NCBI GenBank assembly: GCA_031423015.1 | Contig: JANPER010000122.1 | Location: 62,001 to 126,000 of the forward strand | DNA length: 64,000 nucleotides | From: DATGPD01 sp031423015 | GTDB taxonomy: Bacteria > Planctomycetota > UBA1135 > UBA2386 | Direction: 5' to 3' | Shown here: piece by piece, positions 10,105 through 17,968 of the stretch | Position numbering within the stretch: the stretch's first letter is position 1 | How the letters are laid out: the number at the start of each line of letters is the position of its first letter | Made by a program: the position numbers and the translations under genes | Notes under the pieces: generated by a model | What the model was told of the DNA's origin: nothing | Database searches by the model: none | The model's input: only the letters and a program-made list of their open reading frames with translations

Positions 10105-10980
10105 GTGCGTACCCATCGCGGCCTTTTGCTGCGACCGGCGGTTGCATGTCGCCGCAGTGCGGACCAAGAGTGCGCAGGGCCGCTGCGCGCCTTGGTTCTG
10201 GGGTTTGTCGCCCTCCTGGCCGTGGCGCAGAGCTGCACGCCGTTGCCCCCCGCAGCTTCGCCCCCGATCGCGACGGTGCCGGCTCCCAGCGTCGCGACCT
10301 CACTCGTCCTGGTTCTGCCACCGGCGGAGCCGCCGCCCCCCGCGCCCATGACCGAGCCGGCGTCCATGGCGACCGCGACCGAGTCGACGCCCGACGCCGT
10401 CGCTGATCGCCCGGCAGAACAACGTGGGGACATCCAGGGTCGGCTCGTGCCGATGTCCTCCGAGCAACCTTTGGCGGCAAGCATCCCGCGCGCCGTGTTC
10501 GCGCGGCCTCGCCACGGCAAGCACCCCGACACGACGACGAGCCTGACCTGGCGGCGGGTCGACGGGGCATTCTCGCCAACGGTCCTGGTCGTGTGCGTGG
10601 GGCAGTCGGTCCACATCGTCAACGAGGAAGAGGTCTGCCACGGATTCTTCTCGTCGTCTGCGCCGAACGCCTTCGACCTCGGCCTCGTCAAGCCCGGCGC
10701 CTCCAGCACGCTGTGCTTGACGCAACCCGGCACCGTGCACGTCTACTGCTCCCTGCACGCTGGCAGGCAGGCGACCATTCTCGTCGTTCCGTCACCCTAC
10801 TTCGGCGTGGTCGACCCGGCCGGCGAGTTCGAGATCAAGGAGCTACCGCCCGACGAGTATGTGCTGGAGACCGCGGGCGAGGATCTTGGCGCCCAACCCC
10901 AGCACGTGAGGGTCCGTGGTGGTGGCGCAGAGCTTGTAGAGATTCCGTGGATGCTCCGTGGACAGCCCGCGCGTGACTAG
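10105..10980 (+). CDS. Cupredoxin-like lipoprotein
   Basis: With a GTG start at 10105 the product has about 291 residues; the exact start is uncertain because the frame is open back to 9958. A lipoprotein-like signal (LRALVLGFVALLAVAQSC) gives a lipid-anchored Cys. A Pro/Ala/Thr-rich linker of about 90 residues follows, then a cupredoxin-like domain: VHIVNEEEVCHGFFSSS supplies one His ligand, and GTVHVYCSLHAGRQ supplies the Cys and second His. The axial Met usual in this plastocyanin-like family is replaced (GRQ). A carboxypeptidase-regulatory-like segment (GEFEIKELPPDEYVLETAG) ends the protein. It overlaps the next gene by 23 bp, so the two are probably expressed together. Confidence 0.7.
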   Translation: MRTHRGLLLRPAVACRRSADQECAGPLRALVLGFVALLAVAQSCTPLPPAASPPIATVPAPSVATSLVLVLPPAEPPPPAPMTEPASMATATESTPDAVADRPAEQRGDIQGRLVPMSSEQPLAASIPRAVFARPRHGKHPDTTTSLTWRRVDGAFSPTVLVVCVGQSVHIVNEEEVCHGFFSSSAPNAFDLGLVKPGASSTLCLTQPGTVHVYCSLHAGRQATILVVPSPYFGVVDPAGEFEIKELPPDEYVLETAGEDLGAQPQHVRVRGGGAELVEIPWMLRGQPARD

Positions 10981-13429
10981 CCGGCTGAACGACCGCGTCG
11001 GGCGCGCCCACAGCCACTTGATCTGGCTCGCCTCGCTCGCCGGTCGGGCCGGTGCTGGGTTGGCCCGCGCCGTGCGAGGCAGCTATCGGCAGTCAGCGGT
11101 CCGCACGTCGCTCGCGACCCGCGTGCTGCTGGTCTTGGTCTCGATCGCGGCTGCATCGACGACCATCGCCGGTCTCCTGCAGGACAACTCGCTCACCGCC
11201 GACCTGCAGCGGGCGGCCAAGGCGCGTCTCGAAGGCGCCGCCGCGATGGCGGGGCAGCTCGCCGACCAGTACCTCGCCGCCCAGGTCGAGCGTTGCCGGG
11301 CGATCTCGTCGACCCCGCAGTTCCTCGCCAACGTCGAGGCCCGCCACGTCCCGACGCTCTTGCACTTCGCGAGCGAGCTGGCCACCACGCACGGCGCTGC
11401 GGCCGTGCTGTTCCTCGACGCGGGCCAGAACGTCCTGGCAGGTGCGGGCGACGAAGGGCTGCGCCGGCGACTCCTCAGGCACCTCGACCACTCGAGCGCG
11501 GCGCGGCCTGAAGGCGCGCGAGGCGCCGCGACGGTATGCACATTCCTCGGCTACGACGGCGGCGTGTACTCGGCCGCGGGCGTGCCGTTGCGCGACGACG
11601 GCCGCACCCTCGGCAGCCTCATCGCGCTGACTGCGCTCGGCGAACGACAGCTCGCGGCGTGGTCGGGACTCTGTCGCAATCGGGTCTGGATCGGCGCCAG
11701 CGGCAGCGACCCGTCGCTTCTGGTGCGTTCGATCGACGACCTCGAGCTGCGCGTCTGCATCACCGTCGATGCGGAGCGCGAGGCGCTGGCAAACTCGCGC
11801 TGGAACCTGCTGACTGGCGGTCTGGCCGGGCTCGCGCTCGCATCGGCCGTGAGCATCTTCTTGGCCCGAAGTCTGGTGCGGCCGATCTGCGCCATTGGGG
11901 TCGCGACCGAGCGGATCCGCGCCGGCGACCTCGGCTTCCGACTCGACGACCAGCGCCGCGACGAGGTCGGCGACGTGGCGCGCGCGTTCAATCTGATGCT
12001 CGATAGTCTGCGCCACAACATCGACCATCGCGTGCGCGCCGAGAACCAGGTCAGCCACCAGTCGCGCCACGACAGTCTGACGGGCCTGGGCAACCGACGA
12101 TCGCTCAAGGACCGGCTGGCCTCGACGCTCGATGCCTCGAGAGTGCGGGAGTCGCGCGTCGGCGTGATCTTCCTCGATGTCGACCGGTTCAAGGACGTCA
12201 ACGATGCGCTCGGGCACACCGCCGGAGACGAGCTACTCGTCGAAGTCGCCAAGCGCCTGCGCACCTGCGTCGCCACCGGCGCAGTCGGCGCGGATGGGCA
12301 AGACCAGGTGTTCGTGGCCCGCATGGGAGGCGACGAGTTCACCATCGTGCTTTGCGATGTCCGAGACCGCCAAGAGATCGAAGCCGTGGCCGACCGCATC
12401 CTGGCGGCGCTCGCCGTTCCATACTCGCTGCGCGGCCGCGAACTGGTGCTGACCGCCAGTCTCGGCATCGCCGTCTGGCCAGACGACGCCGACGACGTCG
12501 AAGCGCTGCTCTGCGAGTCCGACATGGCCATGCACCAGGCCAAGAATCACGGCGGCGGCGGCTACGAGTTCTACTCCGACTCGATGCAGGAGGTGGTCGC
12601 GCGGCGGCTCGCGCTCGACAACGGGCTGCGCCACGCGCTGGAGAACAACGAGTTCGAGCTGTTCTACCAGCCGAAGGTGGATCTAGGGACCAACCAGATC
12701 ACCGGGATGGAAGCGCTGCTGCGCTGGCGCCACCCCGCGTACGGCATGGTCGGCCCGGACGAGTTCATCCCGCGCCTCGAGGAAACCGGCGCCATCGTCC
12801 CGATCGGGGCGTGGGTCCTGCGCACGGCGATGCAGCAAGCCGTCGAGTGGCAGTGCGACCGAAGCGCGCCCGTGGGGATCGCCGTCAACGTCTCCGTACG
12901 ACAGATCGAGCAGGGCGACGACTTCGTCAACGAGGTCACGGCGCTCCTCGGTGCCACGGGGCTCGACCCACGACTGCTCGACTTGGAGATCACCGAAGGC
13001 GTCCTGCTCGAAGACCCCGAGGCCGCCATCGTGGTGCTCGAGAAGCTGCGCCAGCTCGGGATCGGTTTGTCGCTCGACGACTTCGGCACTGGCTACTCGT
13101 CGCTGAGCCAACTCCGTCAGCTGCCGTTCGACACGCTGAAGCTCGACCGCTCGTTCATCTGCGGCGCCGACTCGGATCCAGACGCGGCGGCGTTGGTCGG
13201 ATCCATCATCGCCATGGCGAAGGTCGTCGAGCTGCGCGTGGTGGTCGAGGGCGTCGAGACGCGCAAGCAACGCCGCCTGCTGGAGCAACTGGGATGCGAC
13301 GAGATCCAGGGCTACTTGATCAGCAAGCCGATGCCGGCCGCCGCGGCCACCGCGATGCTGCGCGGCAAGCGGCGGCGCCGTCTCAGGCCAGAGCAGTTGG
13401 CGGCGCATCTGGCGCGTTCGCTGCGCTAG
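10958..13429 (+). CDS. Membrane GGDEF-EAL protein (cyclic di-GMP turnover)
   Basis: An 823-residue bifunctional signalling protein. A transmembrane segment (about residues 54-73) is followed by an outer sensor region, a second membrane helix (about 285-305, GGLAGLALASAVSIFLARSLV), a HAMP linker (VRPICAIGVATERIRAGDLG), a GGDEF domain and an EAL domain. The diguanylate cyclase motif is intact (GGDEF, residues 457-461), with LDVDRFKDVNDALGH upstream. The phosphodiesterase motifs are also intact: EAL at 585-587, LEITEGVLLED, and DDFGTGYSSLSQL. Either or both activities could operate. The GTG start overlaps the cupredoxin lipoprotein gene by 23 bp, which suggests that protein feeds the outer sensor region. 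Confidence 0.92.
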   Translation: MDSPRVTSRLNDRVGRAHSHLIWLASLAGRAGAGLARAVRGSYRQSAVRTSLATRVLLVLVSIAAASTTIAGLLQDNSLTADLQRAAKARLEGAAAMAGQLADQYLAAQVERCRAISSTPQFLANVEARHVPTLLHFASELATTHGAAAVLFLDAGQNVLAGAGDEGLRRRLLRHLDHSSAARPEGARGAATVCTFLGYDGGVYSAAGVPLRDDGRTLGSLIALTALGERQLAAWSGLCRNRVWIGASGSDPSLLVRSIDDLELRVCITVDAEREALANSRWNLLTGGLAGLALASAVSIFLARSLVRPICAIGVATERIRAGDLGFRLDDQRRDEVGDVARAFNLMLDSLRHNIDHRVRAENQVSHQSRHDSLTGLGNRRSLKDRLASTLDASRVRESRVGVIFLDVDRFKDVNDALGHTAGDELLVEVAKRLRTCVATGAVGADGQDQVFVARMGGDEFTIVLCDVRDRQEIEAVADRILAALAVPYSLRGRELVLTASLGIAVWPDDADDVEALLCESDMAMHQAKNHGGGGYEFYSDSMQEVVARRLALDNGLRHALENNEFELFYQPKVDLGTNQITGMEALLRWRHPAYGMVGPDEFIPRLEETGAIVPIGAWVLRTAMQQAVEWQCDRSAPVGIAVNVSVRQIEQGDDFVNEVTALLGATGLDPRLLDLEITEGVLLEDPEAAIVVLEKLRQLGIGLSLDDFGTGYSSLSQLRQLPFDTLKLDRSFICGADSDPDAAALVGSIIAMAKVVELRVVVEGVETRKQRRLLEQLGCDEIQGYLISKPMPAAAATAMLRGKRRRRLRPEQLAAHLARSLR

Positions 13430-13517
13430 GCGAGCCGGGGCGGCCACCTTGTCGGCCCCGCACCGGCAGTCGCGCCGACGGTGAGGACGCGTTCGCGACC
13501 TGCTATCGTCGCCCCGC

Positions 13518-14210
13518 ATGGATGAGACCCCACGCACCCTGCCCGTGCGCGAAGGCTACGACCAGTGGGCCGCGGTCTACGACCTCGACGGCAACCCGCT
13601 GATCGCGCTCGAGGAACGCTGGTTCGATGCGGTGCTCGGACCGGTGGCCGGCCTCGCCGTCGTGGACCTCGGCTGCGGCACCGGTCGGCACGCGATCCGC
13701 CTGGCGCGCGCCGGTGCCCGCGTCGTCGCGCTCGATGTTTCGCCGGGCATGCTCGCGCGCGCGCGCGACGCAGCCGCCGGACTCGACCTCGACTTTCGCC
13801 TGCACGATCTGCACGCACCGCTGCCGCTGGCGAGCGCGACGTGCGCGCGCGTCGTGAGCGGCCTCGTGCTGGAACACCTGCGCGACTTACCGGCGTTCTT
13901 CGCCGAGGTCGCCCGCGTGCTCGCACCGGGCGGCATCGCCGTGGTCTCGACGATCCACCCGGCGATGCGCCTGAAAGGGACCCGCGCCCGCTTCACGCAT
14001 CCGGGCAGTGGCGAAGTGGTGCACGTCGAGGGTGAGCCACAGACGTTCGCCGCCATCGTGCTCGCCGCGCTCGGCAGCGGGCTCCACCTGGACGACATGC
14101 AAGAGCACGCGCCTGACGCGGCGCTCGCGGCGCGCTTTCCCCGCGCCGAGAAGTACGTCGGTTGGCCGATGCTCTTGTTGCTGCGGCTGCGGCGAAGGGC
14201 GACCGCCTGA
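13518..14210 (+). CDS. SAM-dependent methyltransferase, class I
   Basis: A 230-residue Rossmann methyltransferase of the Methyltransf_11 type. Motif I is VVDLGCGTGRHAIRLARAGA (about residues 48-67), the acidic end of strand 2 is VVALDVSPGML, motif IV is VVSGLVLEHLRDL, and LAPGGIAVVSTIHPAM follows. The substrate is not apparent; such proteins methylate quinones, sterols or small metabolites. It is monocistronic, starting 88 bp after the GGDEF/EAL gene. Its last 218 bp are antisense to the open frame of the small gene that starts at 14373. Confidence 0.85.
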   Translation: MDETPRTLPVREGYDQWAAVYDLDGNPLIALEERWFDAVLGPVAGLAVVDLGCGTGRHAIRLARAGARVVALDVSPGMLARARDAAAGLDLDFRLHDLHAPLPLASATCARVVSGLVLEHLRDLPAFFAEVARVLAPGGIAVVSTIHPAMRLKGTRARFTHPGSGEVVHVEGEPQTFAAIVLAALGSGLHLDDMQEHAPDAALAARFPRAEKYVGWPMLLLLRLRRRATA

Positions 14211-14373
14211 CCTCGAAGAGCCACCGAGGTCGATGCCGCACTGCTGCGCATCCTGACCCGGCGCCGCCCGCGTCCTTCTTGCGCAGGTACACCCAGGTAA
14301 AGCCGTGACTCTGCGGCTGGGCCTCAAGGGGCCGGAGCTTGCCGTAGATACCGCTCATGTCCTTCTGCTGCAT
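13993..14373 (-). pseudogene. Possible truncated small gene with a strong ribosome binding site
   Basis: On the minus strand the ATG at 14373 is preceded by a perfect aaggag at six-base spacing, one of the best Shine-Dalgarno matches in the window. The first 33 residues (MQQKDMSGIYGKLRPLEAQP, then HGFTWVYLRKKD) look like ordinary protein. From about base 14250 leftwards the frame becomes a low-complexity Arg/Ala shadow of the methyltransferase gene. The simplest reading is a gene start that lost its 3' part and now runs on to a chance stop at 13993. A genuine 126-residue protein cannot be excluded. No family was recognised. The rest of the gap 14211-14536 shows nothing else. Confidence 0.4.
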
Positions 14374-14536
14374 TGCGTGCTCCTTGGGTTGCAGTGCAAG
14401 GCCGCGAGGGTCGCGGCACGCTGAGTCTACGCGGCGGCGTCAGTTTGCTGGCTTGGTCAATTCGCCACGATCGATGCGGTGACGACCTGGCAGGTTCGTG
14501 TAACCAATCGCCCGAACCGACACACAGGTAGTCGCT

Positions 14537-14905
14537 ATGCGACACCTACTGACGACCGTCTTTCCCTTCCTCCTTCTCTTCAACCAGGCACTAGCTCAGC
14601 CGAACTGCGACGGCCGCGGCAGCGACCTGCGGCCCGCCCGCTGGGAAGCCGGCTTGCCGCTGCTGTGCCAGTATGCGCCTGAGGCGCCGGGCTTTCGGTT
14701 GTTCACCCCAGAACACCGCGAGCTCGTGCCGCGCGCCGGAATGCAGCCTGGTGAGGCGCACACCCGCTGGCAGTTGATCGTGCGCTACCGCTGCACGGGG
14801 TTGTGGCTGTTGCCCGTGGTCATCAGCGAGGTGCGCGCCTACGGCTACGTGCTCGATGTCGAGGAACAGGCGTGTGCCGTCGATGCAGCATCGAGTCGCG
14901 GGTGA
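14537..14905 (+). CDS. Small secreted hypothetical protein
   Basis: A 122-residue protein starting with a clear signal peptide (MRHLLTTVFPFLLLFNQALA, cleavage near AQP). The mature part of about 100 residues has four Cys (positions about 24, 44, 85 and 112), which suggests disulfides outside the cytoplasm. It contains the beta-like segments RWQLIVRYRCTGLWLLPVVI and VRAYGYVLDVEEQAC. No family was recognised. It stands alone, 47 bp before the epimerase gene on the same strand, so cotranscription is possible. Confidence 0.6.
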   Translation: MRHLLTTVFPFLLLFNQALAQPNCDGRGSDLRPARWEAGLPLLCQYAPEAPGFRLFTPEHRELVPRAGMQPGEAHTRWQLIVRYRCTGLWLLPVVISEVRAYGYVLDVEEQACAVDAASSRG

Positions 14906-14952
14906 GTCGACACTGCGTGGCTTCGCGGTCTCGGTGATACGTTCGGCGCGCC

Positions 14953-15966
14953 ATGTCACGGCTCACTCTGGTCACTGGTGCTTCGGGCTTCGTCGCCCAC
15001 AACTTGCTGCCCCTGCTGGCCGCACGCGGCGATCGACTGCGTTGCTTGGTGCGCAATGGAAGCGCCGCGCCAACCCACGGCGAAGTGATCACCGGCAGCC
15101 TCGAAGACGAGGCCGCGCTGCGCCGCGCGCTGGATGGCGTCGAGGTCGTGATTCACTTGGCCGCGCTGGTGTCGTTCGCGCGCCGCGACGCCCAGCGCTC
15201 GCACGCCGTCAACGTCGACGGCACGAAACGCCTCGCAAGCCTGGCGCGGCAGGCCGGGGTGCAGCGCTTCCTGCACGTCTCGTCGGTTGCCGCGATCGGC
15301 TACAGCAACGCGCCGCGCGTGCTCGACGAGGCCTCGCCGTACAACCTAGGCGAACTCGCGATTCCGTACTGCGACAGCAAGCGCGGCGCAGAACTCGCGG
15401 TGCTCGACGAAGCCAGTCGCGGCCTCGACGTGGTCATCGTGAACCCGGGGTCCATGTTCGGGCCCGGCGATCGCCGCAAGGCGCGCGACTCACTGCTCGA
15501 CGCCGCCGCGCACGGCCGCATTCCGTTCTGTCCGCCCGGGGGTGCGAACTTCGCCGACGTGCGCGACGTGGCGCGCGGCTGCGTCGCCGCGCTGGACAAG
15601 GGTCGCCGCGGCGAGCGATACATCTTGGGTGGCGAGAACCTGACGGGCGCGCAGCTGATGGCTGCGGTGTTCGGCGCGCTCGAGCGGCAACCGCCGCGCC
15701 GAACGCTGCCACGCTCGCTCGCCAAGGTGCTGGCCATGGGGGCCGGCGTGGCCGAGTGGTTCGTTCCGCTCAAACCACCGCTCACCGCTCAGATCCTGCG
15801 CCTGGCGCCGCGCTACATGTGGTTCTCCAACGCCAAGGCCGAACGCGAACTCGACTACCGAGCCGGGCCAGTGATCGAGGCGGTACGCGCGACGTATCGC
15901 TGGCTGGCCGCGTCTGGCGTGCTGCCGGCCGATGCGCTGCCGATCGCGTTGCGCGCACAGGATTAG
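14953..15966 (+). CDS. NAD-dependent epimerase/dehydratase (extended SDR)
   Basis: A 337-residue extended short-chain dehydrogenase. The Rossmann signature is at the N-terminus (LTLVTGASGFVAHNLLPLLA, residues 4-23). The catalytic Tyr-Lys pair appears as PYCDSKRGAE (about residue 137), with the upstream Ser in FLHVSSVAAIGYS. NPGSMFGPGDRR matches the dihydroflavonol-4-reductase / HpnA-like branch. The third position of the usual TGxxGxxG is Ala, not Gly. The substrate is probably a sugar nucleotide or a sterol- or hopanoid-type alcohol and cannot be told. Confidence 0.85.
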   Translation: MSRLTLVTGASGFVAHNLLPLLAARGDRLRCLVRNGSAAPTHGEVITGSLEDEAALRRALDGVEVVIHLAALVSFARRDAQRSHAVNVDGTKRLASLARQAGVQRFLHVSSVAAIGYSNAPRVLDEASPYNLGELAIPYCDSKRGAELAVLDEASRGLDVVIVNPGSMFGPGDRRKARDSLLDAAAHGRIPFCPPGGANFADVRDVARGCVAALDKGRRGERYILGGENLTGAQLMAAVFGALERQPPRRTLPRSLAKVLAMGAGVAEWFVPLKPPLTAQILRLAPRYMWFSNAKAERELDYRAGPVIEAVRATYRWLAASGVLPADALPIALRAQD

Positions 15967-16052
15967 CGCGGCAGGGTGTAACCGATCGGCACTCCATTGC
16001 CACTCAGGGGTGCGCGGACGTTTGATCCGCGCAGCAATCTGACGAGGAACCC

Positions 16053-16127
16053 ATGAGAGACTCACTTTCGCTCCGCACGCTCGGCGACGAGATTCCGAAC
16101 TACGCCGTCTATCCGTGTGGGAGGTGA
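16053..16127 (+). CDS. Possible 24-codon leader ORF
   Basis: A short ORF (MRDSLSLRTLGDEIPNYAVY then PCGR) has its own ribosome binding site (gaggaac just before the ATG) and ends 3 bp before the ATG of the HEAT-like gene. The sequence ggaggtga that forms its last two codons and stop is also the strong Shine-Dalgarno site of the next gene. Ribosomes ending the leader would therefore sit on the downstream initiation site. It may act as a translational coupling or attenuation leader; chance cannot be ruled out for so short an ORF. Confidence 0.45.
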   Translation: MRDSLSLRTLGDEIPNYAVYPCGR

Positions 16128-16130
16128 CCC

Positions 16131-17579
16131 ATGCAGCGCACCATGCTCGCCGCCGCCGCGCTCGCGGCGGCGGCAGCGGCGCTCGTTCTGCTGGGATGGG
16201 CGCGTGCTGAGTCGGCGCCGCCGCAGAACGAGGGCCGCGTAGCCCACAAGGTCGCGACGATCGCGGCGGACATGCAACCCGGCACGGTTCCTTCACGCAC
16301 CGAGGTCGTCGTGGCCGCAGCAACGACCAAGATCGACTTCGACGCGACCGTGACGCGATTGATCGATCTGTCACTGCGCGCAGCCGACGAGGTTGCGCGC
16401 CAGGACATGACCAGCGCCAAGGCGACTGACGCCGAGGCGTTCGAGCTGGTCAGGTCGGTGCTCGAGCACATCTCGAACTACGAGGAGCGCGCGCTGTTCG
16501 CGTTGACCGGCAACGGGGAAATCGACGACACGCGCGCAGCGATCACGCGCAGCATTCTCGAGCGCTTCCTGTACTTCGGCTTGCAGAAGCACGCCACCTT
16601 CGCGCGTGCGGGCAATCCGCGCGCGCTGAACGCCTTCCTCGGCACCCTGCTGGACTCGATGGTGCCGGATGAACGCACGGCGACGGTCGTGACCAAGCTC
16701 CTGGCGGACAAGCCCTACCTGAACGCGCCGCAAGAGGACGCCGTGCTGCGGCTGGTCGAGATGGTGCCTACGTATCCGTGGCTCATGGATCCGATGCGGC
16801 ACCTGTTGCTCACGTTGTGGCGCAACCTCGAAGCCAGCGGCCAGCGACCCCGTGACCGGCTCGAAACGCTGGCTCTGATGCTCAAGGACGACACGAATCC
16901 TGCGCGCCGTGCGGCGGCCCTCGAGCATCTGCTGATGTCGAACGACCGCCAACTCATCGAGTTCGTGGTGCAAGACGTCGAAGACCAGCGCGACGCCAGC
17001 CGCGCGTGTGACTTGGCCTGGGCCGCCGCCGGCAAGCTGCCGGCCGACGTGGGCTTGTCCGTGGTGCGTCGGCTGCGCGCGGTGGCGGCTCGCTCCTTGA
17101 GTGGCCCAGCGATCGAGCTGGCACGGCGTGATGAGTCCCTGGTGCGCGCGGCCTACGACCAACTGCTCAGCGCCACCGAGAACCCGGATCTGCGAGCCGA
17201 TCTGGTGACCGGCCTCGGCTTCAACCCATCACGCGAGAACCTCGCGACGGTCAAGACGGCCTTCGACCGCGACCCAGCGCTGGCGGTGCGCAAGCGCGCA
17301 CTCTTGGCGCTGACTGCCAACGCCGCGACGGCGCTCGGCGAACAAATCGTGAACGCGGCCCTCGACGACCGCGAACTTTGCGGCGCGCGTGGCGAGCGCC
17401 TCGGCGTGATCGTGGCGGCGCTCGAAAACATGGCCTCGGCCGGCGAGAACGAAGCCGTCGCGCGCCTTGGCGCACAGTTGGCTCGACGGCCCGACTTGCC
17501 ACCCGGCGCGCGCACCGAACTCGAGCGCCTGCTGCAGCACGGTCCAGACAGAACCAAGCCACCCGGCCGGTCTCGATGA
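16131..17579 (+). CDS. Secreted alpha-helical (HEAT-like) hypothetical protein
   Basis: A 482-residue protein with an N-terminal hydrophobic signal or anchor (MQRTMLAAAALAAAAAALVL). The rest is almost entirely predicted alpha-helix, with repeated helix pairs such as ARRAAALEHLLMSNDRQLIE, VRAAYDQLLSATENPDLRAD and VRKRALLALTANAATALGEQ. These resemble HEAT or Armadillo repeats used for protein-protein contacts. No enzymatic motif is seen. The ATG is preceded by ggaggtga at ideal spacing and by the 24-codon leader ORF. Confidence 0.65.
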   Translation: MQRTMLAAAALAAAAAALVLLGWARAESAPPQNEGRVAHKVATIAADMQPGTVPSRTEVVVAAATTKIDFDATVTRLIDLSLRAADEVARQDMTSAKATDAEAFELVRSVLEHISNYEERALFALTGNGEIDDTRAAITRSILERFLYFGLQKHATFARAGNPRALNAFLGTLLDSMVPDERTATVVTKLLADKPYLNAPQEDAVLRLVEMVPTYPWLMDPMRHLLLTLWRNLEASGQRPRDRLETLALMLKDDTNPARRAAALEHLLMSNDRQLIEFVVQDVEDQRDASRACDLAWAAAGKLPADVGLSVVRRLRAVAARSLSGPAIELARRDESLVRAAYDQLLSATENPDLRADLVTGLGFNPSRENLATVKTAFDRDPALAVRKRALLALTANAATALGEQIVNAALDDRELCGARGERLGVIVAALENMASAGENEAVARLGAQLARRPDLPPGARTELERLLQHGPDRTKPPGRSR

Positions 17580-17620
17580 GCAGCGCGGGCCGACGCGCAG
17601 CCGACCGCCCTGCACCGCGC

Positions 17621-17657
17621 GATCTCCGACGCGCCCTGTCGATCTCCGACGCGCCCT
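17621..17657. repeat. Two tandem copies of a 17-bp sequence, period 20 bp
   Basis: The string gatctccgacgcgccct occurs at 17621-17637 and again at 17641-17657. The second copy reaches into the last codon of rpmG. It is probably a local duplication at the convergent end of the HEAT-like gene and rpmG. Confidence 0.6.
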
Positions 17658-17820
17658 ACTTCTTCTTCTCGTTGTGCTTGGTGTGCTTGCGCAGCCTCGG
17701 GCAGTACTTCATCAGCGAGAGCTTGGGGGTGCCAGGCTTCTTGCGCAGGGTGTAGTTGCGTTCACCGGTCTCTTCACAGACCAGGAACACGATCTCTCTC
17801 TTTTTCTTTGGTTTGGCCAT
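17656..17820 (-). CDS. rpmG: 50S ribosomal protein L33 (bL33)
   Basis: A 54-residue basic protein with the full L33 pattern: MAKPKKKREIVFLVCEETGE, then RNYTLRKKPGTPKLSLMKYC and PRLRKHTKHNEKKK. The RNYT, KYCPR-LRKHT and Lys-rich ends are diagnostic. L33 sits near the E site of the large subunit. Zinc-binding forms have two CxxC pairs; here only one Cys of each pair remains (C15 and C40), so this is an essentially zinc-free type. The gene stands alone on the minus strand, with no other ribosomal or translation gene beside it. Confidence 0.93.
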   Translation of the reverse strand: MAKPKKKREIVFLVCEETGERNYTLRKKPGTPKLSLMKYCPRLRKHTKHNEKKK

Positions 17821-17968
17821 GGCGGTGACCGGCGCGACGAGCCGCTAGAAAAGCGGGTCGGAGAAGGTAGCCGCCCACCGGTACCGGTCAAGCTCGCTCG
17901 CGACCCGACGACAAATACTCCCCCGTGCCCCATCGCCGCTCGACCCACCTGCCCCCCCGCGCCGCTGA

